Below, piece by piece: positions 26,796-41,318 of a stretch of DNA of 64,000 nucleotides. Numbering within the stretch: the first letter of the stretch is position 1; each line of letters opens with the position of its first letter. The translations under genes were made by a program, and so were the position numbers. The stretch is from the NCBI GenBank assembly GCA_964017235.1, contig OZ024936.1, positions 58,641,028 through 58,705,027 of the forward strand, written 5' to 3'. Origin of the DNA: Sabellastarte sp. h YS-2021. Its lineage: Eukaryota > Annelida > Polychaeta > Sabellida > Sabellidae. The notes under the pieces were generated by a model. It was not told where the DNA came from. It saw only the letters and a program-made list of their open reading frames with translations, and did no database searches.

Positions 26796-29700
26796 TGCCA
26801 CCCCTCAGGTAGGAAATTTCAAGTATATCCTAATATTGCCAATCTGAAGCCCAAATTTAATTTTATGCCTATTTTAATAAATAATGAGGATATTTTAGGC
26901 GCATTTTGAGCATTACATGTCTGATCAGAAATTATTTTACCAAAATATTGTTCTAAATATAGCCCAAAATAGATGTAAATCAGCCCAAACCAGTACCAAA
27001 TGTTGGTCTATAAGTCTGAAATTTGGCCCAAAAATCACTTGCCACATACTAAATCTGACTGTATAGGTTTTGAGATTACATCTGGTATACCAGTGGTGTC
27101 ATATGTGTCATACAGGGTTGAGGAGAGTGAAAATACAGCCTCAGATGGCTGTATCAGGAAGTGCTGATATATTCTCAATTAAGGTAGATTCAAGGTTGAA
27201 AACCATATTGATTCACACAGGAGTCGCCACTGAAATGAATTTTAGTAGTGTGTTCCTTCAGAAATACACATGTAGCCCAAAGTACAGGTTCAGGGAGTGT
27301 AGTTGGCGAGAGATGCATACAATGCCAGATCAGCCCAAACCACCCCTTAAAGTTGGTCAATCTGGCTGAGATTTTCACAGGAAACTCAGTTTATATCAGA
27401 GACTGAATTTGTATTAGGCTGACCCACTCGAGGGCCACATTAAAAATTTCAATTTCCGGGGTGTGGGGGGGCCCCATGCCACCCCTCAGGTAGGAAATTT
27501 CAAGTATATCCTAATATTGCCAATCTGAAGCCCAAATTTAATTTTATGCCTATTTTAATAAATAATGAGGATATTTTAGGCGCATTTTGAGCATTACATG
27601 TCTGATCAGAAATTATTTTACCAAAATATTGTTCTAAATATAGCCCAAAATAGATGTAAATCAGCCCAAACCAGTACCAAATGTTGGTCTATAAGTCTGA
27701 AATTTGGCCCAAAAATCACTTGCCACATACTAAATCTGACTGTATAGGTTTTGAGATTACATCTGGTATACCAGTGGTGTCATATGTGTCATACAGGGTT
27801 GAGGAGAGTGAAAATACAGCCTCAGATGGCTGTATCAGGAAGTGCTGATATATTCTCAATTAAGGTAGATTCAAGGTTGAAAACCATATTGATTCACACA
27901 GGAGTCGCCACTGAAATGAATTTTAGTAGTGTGTTCCTTCAGAAATACACATGTAGCCCAAAGTACAGGTTCAGGGAGTGTAGTTGGCGAGAGATGCATA
28001 CAATGCCAGATCAGCCCAAACCACCCCTTAAAGTTGGTCAATCTGGCTGAGATTTTCACAGGAAACTCAGTTTATATCAGAGACTGAATTTGTATTAGGC
28101 TGACCCACTCGAGGGCCACATTAAAAATTTCAATTTCCGGGGTGTGGGGGGGGCCCCATGCCACCCCTCAGGTAGGAAATTTCAAGTATATCCTAATATT
28201 GCCAATCTGAAGCCCAAATTTAATTTTATGCCTATTTTAATAAATAATGAGGATATTTTAGGCGCATTTTGAGCATTACATGTCTGATCAGAAATTATTT
28301 TACCAAAATATTGTTCTAAATATAGCCCAAAATAGATGTAAATCAGCCCAAACCAGTACCAAATGTTGGTCTATAAGTCTGAAATTTGGCCCAAAAATCA
28401 CTTGCCACATACTAAATCTGACTGTATAGGTTTTGAGATTACATCTGGTATACCAGTGGTGTCATATGTGTCATACAGGGTTGAGGAGAGTGAAAATACA
28501 GCCTCAGATGGCTGTATCAGGAAGTGCTGATATATTCTCAATTAAGGTAGATTCAAGGTTGAAAACCATATTGATTCACACAGGAGTCGCCACTGAAATG
28601 AATTTTAGTAGTGTGTTCCTTCAGAAATACACATGTAGCCCAAAGTACAGGTTCAGGGAGTGTAGTTGGCGAGAGATGCATACAATGCCAGATCAGCCCA
28701 AACCACCCCTTAAAGTTGGTCAATCTGGCTGAGATTTTCACAGGAAACTCAGTTTATATCAGAGACTGAATTTGTATTAGGCTGACCCACTCGAGGGCCA
28801 CATTAAAAATTTCAATTTCCGGGGTGTGGGGGGGCCCCATGCCACCCCTCAGGTAGGAAATTTCAAGTATATCCTAATATTGCCAATCTGAAGCCCAAAT
28901 TTAATTTTATGCCTATTTTAATAAATAATGAGGATATTTTAGGCGCATTTTGAGCATTACATGTCTGATCAGAAATTATTTTACCAAAATATTGTTCTAA
29001 ATATAGCCCAAAATAGATGTAAATCAGCCCAAACCAGTACCAAATGTTGGTCTATAAGTCTGAAATTTGGCCCAAAAATCACTTGCCACATACTAAATCT
29101 GACTGTATAGGTTTTGAGATTACATCTGGTATACCAGTGGTGTCATATGTGTCATACAGGGTTGAGGAGAGTGAAAATACAGCCTCAGATGGCTGTATCA
29201 GGAAGTGCTGATATATTCTCAATTAAGGTAGATTCAAGGTTGAAAACCATATTGATTCACACAGGAGTCGCCACTGAAATGAATTTTAGTAGTGTGTTCC
29301 TTCAGAAATACACATGTAGCCCAAAGTACAGGTTCAGGGAGTGTAGTTGGCGAGAGATGCATACAATGCCAGATCAGCCCAAACCACCCCTTAAAGTTGG
29401 TCAATCTGGCTGAGATTTTCACAGGAAACTCAGTTTATATCAGAGACTGAATTTGTATTAGGCTGACCCACTCGAGGGCCACATTAAAAATTTCAATTTC
29501 CGGGGTGTGGGGGGGCCCCATGCCACCCCTCAGGTAGGAAATTTCAAGTATATCCTAATATTGCCAATCTGAAGCCCAAATTTAATTTTATGCCTATTTT
29601 AATAAATAATGAGGATATTTTAGGCGCATTTTGAGCATTACATGTCTGATCAGAAATTATTTTACCAAAATATTGTTCTAAATATAGCCCAAAATAGATG

Positions 29701-32700
29701 TAAATCAGCCCAAACCAGTACCAAATGTTGGTCTATAAGTCTGAAATTTGGCCCAAAAATCACTTGCCACATACTAAATCTGACTGTATAGGTTTTGAGA
29801 TTACATCTGGTATACCAGTGGTGTCATATGTGTCATACAGGGTTGAGGAGAGTGAAAATACAGCCTCAGATGGCTGTATCGGGAAGTGCTGATATATTCT
29901 CAATTAAGGTAGATTCAAGGTTGAAAACCATATTGATTCACACAGGAGTCGCCACTGAAATGAATTGTAGTAGTGATGTTCCTTCAGAAATACACATGTA
30001 GCCCAAAGTACAGGTTCAGGGAGTGTAGTTGGCGAGAGATGCATACAATGCCAGATCAGCCCAAACCACCCCTTAAAGTTGGTCAATCTGGCTGAGATTT
30101 TCACAGGAAACTCAGTTTATATCAGAGACTGAATTTGTATTAGGCTGACCCACTCGAGGGCCACATTAAAAATTTCAATTTCCGGGGTGTGGGGGGGCCC
30201 CATGCCACCCCTCAGGTAGGAAATTTCAAGTATATCCTAATATTGCCAATCTGAAGCCCAAATTTAATTTTATGCCTATTTTAATAAATAATGAGGATAT
30301 TTTAGGCGCATTTTGAGCATTACATGTCTGATCAGAAATTATTTTACCAAAATATTGTTCTAAATATAGCCCAAAATAGATGTAAATCAGCCCAAACCAG
30401 TACCAAATGTTGGTCTATAAGTCTGAAATTTGGCCCAAAAATCACTTGCCACATACTAAATCTGACTGTATAGGTTTTGAGATTACATCTGGTATACCAG
30501 TGGTGTCATATGTGTCATACAGGGTTGAGGAGAGTGAAAATACAGCCTCAGATGGCTGTATCAGGAAGTGCTGATATATTCTCAATTAAGGTAGATTCAA
30601 GGTTGAAAACCATATTGATTCACACAGGAGTCGCCACTGAAATGAATTTTAGTAGTGTGTTCCTTCAGAAATACACATGTAGCCCAAAGTACAGGTTCAG
30701 GGAGTGTAGTTGGCGAGAGATGCATACAATGCCAGATCAGCCCAAACCACCCCTTAAAGTTGGTCAATCTGGCTGAGATTTTCACAGGAAACTCAGTTTA
30801 TATCAGAGACTGAATTTGTATTAGGCTGACCCACTCGAGGGCCACATTAAAAATTTCAATTTCCGGGGTGTGGGGGGGCCCCATGCCACCCCTCAGGTAG
30901 GAAATTTCAAGTATATCCTAATATTGCCAATCTGAAGCCCAAATTTAATTTTATGCCTATTTTAATAAATAATGAGGATATTTTAGGCGCATTTTGAGCA
31001 TTACATGTCTGATCAGAAATTATTTTACCAAAATATTGTTCTAAATATAGCCCAAAATAGATGTAAATCAGCCCAAACCAGTACCAAATGTTGGTCTATA
31101 AGTCTGAAATTTGGCCCAAAAATCACTTGCCACATACTAAATCTGACTGTATAGGTTTTGAGATTACATCTGGTATACCAGTGGTGTCATATGTGTCATA
31201 CAGGGTTGAGGAGAGTGAAAATACAGCCTCAGATGGCTGTATCAGGAAGTGCTGATATATTCTCAATTAAGGTAGATTCAAGGTTGAAAACCATATTGAT
31301 TCACACAGGAGTCGCCACTGAAATGAATTTTAGTAGTGTGTTCCTTCAGAAATACACATGTAGCCCAAAGTACAGGTTCAGGGAGTGTAGTTGGCGAGAG
31401 ATGCATACAATGCCAGATCAGCCCAAACCACCCCTTAAAGTTGGTCAATCTGGCTGAGATTTTCACAGGAAACTCAGTTTATATCAGAGACTGAATTTGT
31501 ATTAGGCTGACCCACTCGAGGGCCACATTAAAAATTTCAATTTCCGGGGTGTGGGGGGGGCCCCATGCCACCCCTCAGGTAGGAAATTTCAAGTATATCC
31601 TAATATTGCCAATCTGAAGCCCAAATTTAATTTTATGCCTATTTTAATAAATAATGAGGATATTTTAGGCGCATTTTGAGCATTACATGTCTGATCAGAA
31701 ATTATTTTACCAAAATATTGTTCTAAATATAGCCCAAAATAGATGTAAATCAGCCCAAACCAGTACCAAATGTTGGTCTATAAGTCTGAAATTTGGCCCA
31801 AAAATCACTTGCCACATACTAAATCTGACTGTATAGGTTTTGAGATTACATCTGGTATACCAGTGGTGTCATATGTGTCATACAGGGTTGAGGAGAGTGA
31901 AAATACAGCCTCAGATGGCTGTATCAGGAAGTGCTGATATATTCTCAATTAAGGTAGATTCAAGGTTGAAAACCATATTGATTCACACAGGAGTCGCCAC
32001 TGAAATGAATTTTAGTAGTGTGTTCCTTCAGAAATACACATGTAGCCCAAAGTACAGGTTCAGGGAGTGTAGTTGGCGAGAGATGCATACAATGCCAGAT
32101 CAGCCCAAACCACCCCTTAAAGTTGGTCAATCTGGCTGAGATTTTCACAGGAAACTCAGTTTATATCAGAGACTGAATTTGTATTAGGCTGACCCACTCG
32201 AGGGCCACATTAAAAATTTCAATTTCCGGGGTGTGGGGGGGCCCCATGCCACCCCTCAGGTAGGAAATTTCAAGTATATCCTAATATTGCCAATCTGAAG
32301 CCCAAATTTAATTTTATGCCTATTTTAATAAATAATGAGGATATTTTAGGCGCATTTTGAGCATTACATGTCTGATCAGAAATTATTTTACCAAAATATT
32401 GTTCTAAATATAGCCCAAAATAGATGTAAATCAGCCCAAACCAGTACCAAATGTTGGTCTATAAGTCTGAAATTTGGCCCAAAAATCACTTGCCACATAC
32501 TAAATCTGACTGTATAGGTTTTGAGATTACATCTGGTATACCAGTGGTGTCATATGTGTCATACAGGGTTGAGGAGAGTGAAAATACAGCCTCAGATGGC
32601 TGTATCAGGAAGTGCTGATATATTCTCAATTAAGGTAGATTCAAGGTTGAAAACCATATTGATTCACACAGGAGTCGCCACTGAAATGAATTTTAGTAGT

Positions 32701-33385
32701 GTGTTCCTTCAGAAATACACATGTAGCCCAAAGTACAGGTTCAGGGAGTGTAGTTGGCGAGAGATGCATACAATGCCAGATCAGCCCAAACCACCCCTTA
32801 AAGTTGGTCAATCTGGCTGAGATTTTCACAGGAAACTCAGTTTATATCAGAGACTGAATTTGTATTAGGCTGACCCACTCGAGGGCCACATTAAAAATTT
32901 CAATTTCCGGGGTGTGGGGGGGCCCCATGCCACCCCTCAGGTAGGAAATTTCAAGTATATCCTAATATTGCCAATCTGAAGCCCAAATTTAATTTTATGC
33001 CTATTTTAATAAATAATGAGGATATTTTAGGCGCATTTTGAGCATTACATGTCTGATCAGAAATTATTTTACCAAAATATTGTTCTAAATATAGCCCAAA
33101 ATAGATGTAAATCAGCCCAAACCAGTACCAAATGTTGGTCTATAAGTCTGAAATTTGGCCCAAAAATCACTTGCCACATACTAAATCTGACTGTATAGGT
33201 TTTGAGATTACATCTGGTATACCAGTGGTGTCATATGTGTCATACAGGGTTGAGGAGAGTGAAAATACAGCCTCAGATGGCTGTATCAGGAAGTGCTGAT
33301 ATATTCTCAATTAAGGTAGATTCAAGGTTGAAAACCATATTGATTCACACAGGAGTCGCCACTGAAATGAATTGTAGTAGTGATG
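26796..33385 (+). repeat. Five-monomer higher-order duplication (about 3,407 bp, two copies)
   Basis: Three markers recur at exactly 3,407 bp. A G8CCCC tract is at 28146 and 31553. The rare G marker allele is at 29967 and 33374. A one-base insertion giving GTGATGTT is at 29976 and 33383, and it occurs nowhere else. The copies meet near 29.98 kb. The left edge must lie right of the unmatched G6 tract near 26,785. The silent-type A-to-G at 29881 is not matched in the second copy, so it arose later or was converted. Confidence 0.8.
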
Positions 33386-34959
33386 TTCCTTCAGAAATAC
33401 ACATGTAGCCCAAAGTACAGGTTCAGGGAGTGTAGTTGGCGAGAGATGCATACAATGCCAGATCAGCCCAAACCACCCCTTAAAGTTGGTCAATCTGGCT
33501 GAGATTTTCACAGGAAACTCAGTTTATATCAGAGACTGAATTTGTATTAGGCTGACCCACTCGAGGGCCACATTAAAAATTTCAATTTCCGGGGTGTGGG
33601 GGGGCCCCATGCCACCCCTCAGGTAGGAAATTTCAAGTATATCCTAATATTGCCAATCTGAAGCCCAAATTTAATTTTATGCCTATTTTAATAAATAATG
33701 AGGATATTTTAGGCGCATTTTGAGCATTACATGTCTGATCAGAAATTATTTTACCAAAATATTGTTCTAAATATAGCCCAAAATAGATGTAAATCAGCCC
33801 AAACCAGTACCAAATGTTGGTCTATAAGTCTGAAATTTGGCCCAAAAATCACTTGCCACATACTAAATCTGACTGTATAGGTTTTGAGATTACATCTGGT
33901 ATACCAGTGGTGTCATATGTGTCATACAGGGTTGAGGAGAGTGAAAATACAGCCTCAGATGGCTGTATCAGGAAGTGCTGATATATTCTCAATTAAGGTA
34001 GATTCAAGGTTGAAAACCATATTGATTCACACAGGAGTCGCCACTGAAATGAATTTTAGTAGTGTGTTCCTTCAGAAATACACATGTAGCCCAAAGTACA
34101 GGTTCAGGGAGTGTAGTTGGCGAGAGATGCATACAATGCCAGATCAGCCCAAACCACCCCTTAAAGTTGGTCAATCTGGCTGAGATTTTCACAGGAAACT
34201 CAGTTTATATCAGAGACTGAATTTGTATTAGGCTGACCCACTCGAGGGCCACATTAAAAATTTCAATTTCCGGGGTGTGGGGGGGCCCCATGCCACCCCT
34301 CAGGTAGGAAATTTCAAGTATATCCTAATATTGCCAATCTGAAGCCCAAATTTAATTTTATGCCTATTTTAATAAATAATGAGGATATTTTAGGCGCATT
34401 TTGAGCATTACATGTCTGATCAGAAATTATTTTACCAAAATATTGTTCTAAATATAGCCCAAAATAGATGTAAATCAGCCCAAACCAGTACCAAATGTTG
34501 GTCTATAAGTCTGAAATTTGGCCCAAAAATCACTTGCCACATACTAAATCTGACTGTATAGGTTTTGAGATTACATCTGGTATACCAGTGGTGTCATATG
34601 TGTCATACAGGGTTGAGGAGAGTGAAAATACAGCCTCAGATGGCTGTATCAGGAAGTGCTGATATATTCTCAATTAAGGTAGATTCAAGGTTGAAAACCA
34701 TATTGATTCACACAGGAGTCGCCACTGAAATGAATTTTAGTAGTGTGTTCCTTCAGAAATACACATGTAGCCCAAAGTACAGGTTCAGGGAGTGTAGTTG
34801 GCGAGAGATGCATACAATGCCAGATCAGCCCAAACCACCCCTTAAAGTTGGTCAATCTGGCTGAGATTTTCACAGGAAACTCAGTTTATATCAGAGACTG
34901 AATTTGTATTAGGCTGACCCACTCGAGGGCCACATTAAAAATTTCAATTTCCGGGGTGT

Positions 34960-34970
34960 GGGGGGGGCCC
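34960..34970 (+). repeat. G8CCC tract allele
   Basis: Same form as at 4980, again with CCAGTCTG downstream (near 35018) and again followed by a G6 monomer. Confidence 0.85.
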
Positions 34971-35640
34971 ATGCCACCCCTCAGGTAGGAAATTTCAAGT
35001 ATATCCTAATATTGCCAGTCTGAAGCCCAAATTTAATTTTATGCCTATTTTAATAAATAATGAGGATATTTTAGGCGCATTTTGAGCATTACATGTCTGA
35101 TCAGAAATTATTTTACCAAAATATTGTTCTAAATATAGCCCAAAATAGATGTAAATCAGCCCAAACCAGTACCAAATGTTGGTCTATAAGTCTGAAATTT
35201 GGCCCAAAAATCACTTGCCACATACTAAATCTGACTGTATAGGTTTTGAGATTACATCTGGTATACCAGTGGTGTCATATGTGTCATACAGGGTTGAGGA
35301 GAGTGAAAATACAGCCTCAGATGGCTGTATCAGGAAGTGCTGATATATTCTCAATTAAGGTAGATTCAAGGTTGAAAACCATATTGATTCACACAGGAGT
35401 CGCCACTGAAATGAATTTTAGTAGTGTGTTCCTTCAGAAATACACATGTAGCCCAAAGTACAGGTTCAGGGAGTGTAGTTGGCGAGAGATGCATACAATG
35501 CCAGATCAGCCCAAACCACCCCTTAAAGTTGGTCAATCTGGCTGAGATTTTCACAGGAAACTCAGTTTATATCAGAGACTGAATTTGTATTAGGCTGACC
35601 CACTCGAGGGCCACATTAAAAATTTCAATTTCCGGGGTGT

Positions 35641-37620
35641 GGGGGGCCCCATGCCACCCCTCAGGTAGGAAATTTCAAGTATATCCTAATATTGCCAATC
35701 TGAAGCCCAAATTTAATTTTATGCCTATTTTAATAAATAATGAGGATATTTTAGGCGCATTTTGAGCATTACATGTCTGATCAGAAATTATTTTACCAAA
35801 ATATTGTTCTAAATATAGCCCAAAATAGATGTAACTCAGCCCAAACCAGTACCAAATGTTGGTCTATAAGTCTGCAATTTGGCCCAAAAATCACTTGCCA
35901 CATACTAAATCTGACTGTATAGGTTTTGAGATTACATCTGGTATACCAGTGGTGTCATATGTGTCATACAGGGTTGAGGAGAGTGAAAATACAGCCTCAG
36001 ATGGCTGTATCAGGAAGTGCTGATATATTCTCAATTAAGGTAGATTCAAGGTTGAAAACCATATTGATTCACACAGGAGTCGCCACTGAAATGAATTTTA
36101 GTAGTGTGTTCCTTCAGAAATACACATGTAGCCCAAAGTACAGGTTCAGGGAGTGTAGTTGGCGAGAGATGCATACAATGCCAGATCAGCCCAAACCACC
36201 CCTTAAAATTGGTCAATCTGGCTGAGATTTTCACAGGAAACTCAGTTTATATCAGAGAATGAATTTGTATTAGGCTGACCCACTCGAGGGCCACATTAAA
36301 AATTTCAATTTCCGGGGTGTGGGGGGGCCCCATGCCACCCCTCAGGTAGGAAATTTCAAGTATATCCTAATATTGCCAATCTGAAGCCCAAATTTAATTT
36401 TATGCCTATTTTAATAAATAATGAGGATATTTTAGGCGCATTTTGAGCATTACATGTCTGATCAGAAATTATTTTACCAAAATATTGTTCTAAATATAGC
36501 CCAAAATAGATGTAAATCAGCCCAAACCAGTACCAAATGTTGGTCTATAAGTCTGAAATTTGGCCCAAAAATCACTTGCCACATACTAAATCTGACTGTA
36601 TAGGTTTTGAGATTACATCTGGTATACCAGTGGTGTCATATGTGTCATACAGGGTTGAGGAGAGTGAAAATACAGCCTCAGATGGCTGTATCAGGAAGTG
36701 CTGATATATTCTCAATTAAGGTAGATTCAAGGTTGAAAACCATATTGATTCACACAGGAGTCGCCACTGAAATGAATTTTAGTAGTGTGTTCCTTCAGAA
36801 ATACACATGTAGCCCAAAGTACAGGTTCAGGGAGTGTAGTTGGCGAGAGATGCATACAATGCCAGATCAGCCCAAACCACCCCTTAAAGTTGGTCAATCT
36901 GGCTGAGATTTTCACAGGAAACTCAGTTTATATCAGAGACTGAATTTGTATTAGGCTGACCCACTCGAGGGCCACATTAAAAATTTCAATTTCCGGGGTG
37001 TGGGGGGCCCCATGCCACCCCTCAGGTAGGAAATTTCAAGTATATCCTAATATTGCCAATCTGAAGCCCAAATTTAATTTTATGCCTATTTTAATAAATA
37101 ATGAGGATATTTTAGGCGCATTTTGAGCATTACATGTCTGATCAGAAATTATTTTACCAAAATATTGTTCTAAATATAGCCCAAAATAGATGTAACTCAG
37201 CCCAAACCAGTACCAAATGTTGGTCTATAAGTCTGCAATTTGGCCCAAAAATCACTTGCCACATACTAAATCTGACTGTATAGGTTTTGAGATTACATCT
37301 GGTATACCAGTGGTGTCATATGTGTCATACAGGGTTGAGGAGAGTGAAAATACAGCCTCAGATGGCTGTATCAGGAAGTGCTGATATATTCTCAATTAAG
37401 GTAGATTCAAGGTTGAAAACCATATTGATTCACACAGGAGTCGCCACTGAAATGAATTTTAGTAGTGTGTTCCTTCAGAAATACACATGTAGCCCAAAGT
37501 ACAGGTTCAGGGAGTGTAGTTGGCGAGAGATGCATACAATGCCAGATCAGCCCAAACCACCCCTTAAAATTGGTCAATCTGGCTGAGATTTTCACAGGAA
37601 ACTCAGTTTATATCAGAGAA
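35641..37620 (+). repeat. Two-monomer higher-order duplication (1,361 bp)
   Basis: Four private substitutions and a G6 tract are repeated exactly 1,361 bp apart: A to C at 35835/37196 (GTAACTCAG), A to C at 35875/37236 (CTGCAATTT), G to A at 36208/37569 (TTAAAATTGG) and C to A at 36259/37620 (GAGAATG). The monomer between is unaltered. The last change alone also appears one monomer further on, at 38301. Confidence 0.9.
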
Positions 37621-37837
37621 TGAATTTGTATTAGGCTGACCCACTCGAGGGCCACATTAAAAATTTCAATTTCCGGGGTGTGGGGGGGCCCCATGCCACC
37701 CCTCAGGTAGGAAATTTCAAGTATATCCTAATATTGCCAATCTGAAGCCCAAATTTAATTTTATGCCTATTTTAATAAATAATGAGGATATTTTAGGCGC
37801 ATTTTGAGCATTACATGTCTGATCAGAAATTATTTTA

Positions 37838-39649
37838 ACAAAATATTGTTCTAAATATAGCCCAAAATAGATGTAAATCAGCCCAAACCAGTACCAAATG
37901 TTGGTCTATAAGTCTGAAATTTGGCCCAAAAATCACTTGCCACATACTAAATCTGACTGTATAGGTTTTGAGATTACATCTGGTATACCAGTGGTGTCAT
38001 ATGTGTCATACAGGGTTGAGGAGAGTGAAAATGCAGCCTCAGATGGCTGTATCAGGAAGTGCTGATATATTCTCAATTAAGGTAGATTCAAGGTTGAAAA
38101 CCATATTGATTCACACAGGAGTCGCCAATGAAATGAATTTTAGTAGTGTGTTCCTTCAGAAATACACATGTAGCCCAAAGTACAGGTTCAGGGAGTGTAG
38201 TTGGCGAGAGATGCATACAATGCCAGATCAGCCCAAACCACCCCTTAAAGTTGGTCAATCTGGCTGAGATTTTCACAGGAAACTCAGTTTATATCAGAGA
38301 ATGAATTTGTATTAGGCTGACCCACTCGAGGGCCACATTAAAAATTTCAATTTCCGGGGTTTGGGGGGGCCCCATGCCACCCCTCAGGTAGGAAATTTCA
38401 AGTATATCCTAATATTGCCAATCTGAAGCCCAAATTTAATTTTATGCCTATTTTAATAAATAATGAGGATATTTTAGGCGCATTTTGAGCATTACATGTC
38501 TGATCAGAACTTATTTTACCAAAATATTGTTCTAAATATAGCCCAAAATACATGTAAATCAGCCCAAACCAGTACCAAATGTTGGTCTATAAGTCTGAAA
38601 TTTGGCCCAAAAATCACTTGCCACATACTAAATCTGACTGTATAGGTTTTGAGATTACATCTGGTATACCAGTGGTGTCATATGTGTCATACAGGGTTGA
38701 GGAGAGTGAAAATACAGCCTCAGATGGCTGTATCAGGAAGTGCTGATATATTCTCAATTAAGGTAGATTCAAGGTTGAAAACCATATTGATTCACACAGG
38801 AGTCGCCACTGAAATGAATTTTAGTAGTGTGTTCCTTCAGAAATACACATGTAGCCCAAAGTACAGGTTCAGGGAGTGTAGTTGGCGAGAGATGCATACA
38901 ATGCCAGATCAGCCCAAACCACCCCTTAAAGTTGGTCAATCTGGCTGAGATTTTCACAGGAAACTCATTTTATATCAGAGACTGAATTTGTATTAGGCTG
39001 ACCCACTCGAGGGCCACATTAAAAATTTCAATTTCCGGGGTGTGGGGGGGCCCCATGCCACCCCTCAGGTAGGAAATTTCAAGTATATCCTAATATTGCC
39101 AATCTGAAGCACAAATTTAATTTTATGCCTATTTTAATAAATAATGAGGATATTTTAGGCGCATTTTGAGCATTACATGTCTGATCAGAAATTATTTTAC
39201 CAAAATATTGTTCTAAATATAGCCCAAAATAGATGTAAATCAGCCCAAACCAGTACCAAATGTTGGTCTATAAGTCTGAAATTTGGCCCAAAAATCACTT
39301 GCCACATACTAAATCTGACTGTATAGGTTTTGAGATTACATCTGGTATACCAGTGGTGTCATATGTGTCATACAGGGTTGAGGAGAGTGAAAATACAGCC
39401 TCAGATGGCTGTATCAGGAAGTGCTGATATATTCTCAATTAAGGTAGATTCAAGGTTGAAAACCATATTGATTCACACAGGAGTCGCCACTGAAATGAAT
39501 TTTAGTAGTGTGTTCCTTCAGAAATACACATGTAGCCCAAAGTACAGGTTCAGGGAGTGTAGTTGGCGAGAGATGCATACAATGCCAGATCAGCCCAAAC
39601 CACCCCTTAAAGTTGGTCAATCTGGCTGAGATTTTCACAGGAAACTCAT
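37838..39649 (+). repeat. Monomers with clustered private transversions
   Basis: Ten changes lie within three monomers: 37838 C to A, 38033 A to G, 38128 C to A, 38301 C to A, 38361 G to T, 38510 A to C, 38551 G to C, 38968 G to T, 39111 C to A, 39649 G to T (the last repeats 38968 one unit on). Most are C-to-A or its complement G-to-T. Confidence 0.8.
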
Positions 39650-41318
39650 TTTATATCAGAGACTGAATTTGTATTAGGCTGACCCACTCGAGGGCCACAT
39701 TAAAAATTTCAATTTCCGGGGTGTGGGGGGGCCCCATGCCACCCCTCAGGTAGGAAATTTCAAGTATATCCTAATATTGCCAATCTGAAGCCCAAATTTA
39801 ATTTTATGCCTATTTTAATAAATAATGAGGATATTTTAGGCGCATTTTGAGCATTACATGTCTGATCAGAAATTATTTTACCAAAATATTGTTCTAAATA
39901 TAGCCCAAAATAGATGTAAATCAGCCCAAACCAGTACCAAATGTTGGTCTATAAGTCTGAAATTTGGCCCAAAAATCACTTGCCACATACTAAATCTGAC
40001 TGTATAGGTTTTGAGATTACATCTGGTATACCAGTGGTGTCATATGTGTCATACAGGGTTGAGGAGAGTGAAAATACAGCCTCAGATGGCTGTATCAGGA
40101 AGTGCTGATATATTCTCAATTAAGGTAGATTCAAGGTTGAAAACCATATTGATTCACACAGGAGTCGCCACTGAAATGAATTTTAGTAGTGTGTTCCTTC
40201 AGAAATACACATGTAGCCCAAAGTACAGGTTCAGGGAGTGTAGTTGGCGAGAGATGCATACAATGCCAGATCAGCCCAAACCACCCCTTAAAGTTGGTCA
40301 ATCTGGCTGAGATTTTCACAGGAAACTCAGTTTATATCAGAGACTGAATTTGTATTAGGCTGACCCACTCGAGGGCCACATTAAAAATTTCAATTTCCGG
40401 GGTGTGGGGGGGCCCCATGCCACCCCTCAGGTAGGAAATTTCAAGTATATCCTAATATTGCCAATCTGAAGCCCAAATTTAATTTTATGCCTATTTTAAT
40501 AAATAATGAGGATATTTTAGGCGCATTTTGAGCATTACATGTCTGATCAGAAATTATTTTACCAAAATATTGTTCTAAATATAGCCCAAAATAGATGTAA
40601 ATCAGCCCAAACCAGTACCAAATGTTGGTCTATAAGTCTGAAATTTGGCCCAAAAATCACTTGCCACATACTAAATCTGACTGTATAGGTTTTGAGATTA
40701 CATCTGGTATACCAGTGGTGTCATATGTGTCATACAGGGTTGAGGAGAGTGAAAATACAGCCTCAGATGGCTGTATCAGGAAGTGCTGATATATTCTCAA
40801 TTAAGGTAGATTCAAGGTTGAAAACCATATTGATTCACACAGGAGTCGCCACTGAAATGAATTTTAGTAGTGTGTTCCTTCAGAAATACACATGTAGCCC
40901 AAAGTACAGGTTCAGGGAGTGTAGTTGGCGAGAGATGCATACAATGCCAGATCAGCCCAAACCACCCCTTAAAGTTGGTCAATCTGGCTGAGATTTTCAC
41001 AGGAAACTCAGTTTATATCAGAGACTGAATTTGTATTAGGCTGACCCACTCGAGGGCCACATTAAAAATTTCAATTTCCGGGGTGTGGGGGGGCCCCATG
41101 CCACCCCTCAGGTAGGAAATTTCAAGTATATCCTAATATTGCCAATCTGAAGCCCAAATTTAATTTTATGCCTATTTTAATAAATAATGAGGATATTTTA
41201 GGCGCATTTTGAGCATTACATGTCTGATCAGAAATTATTTTACCAAAATATTGTTCTAAATATAGCCCAAAATAGATGTAAATCAGCCCAAACCAGTACC
41301 AAATGTTGGTCTATAAGT

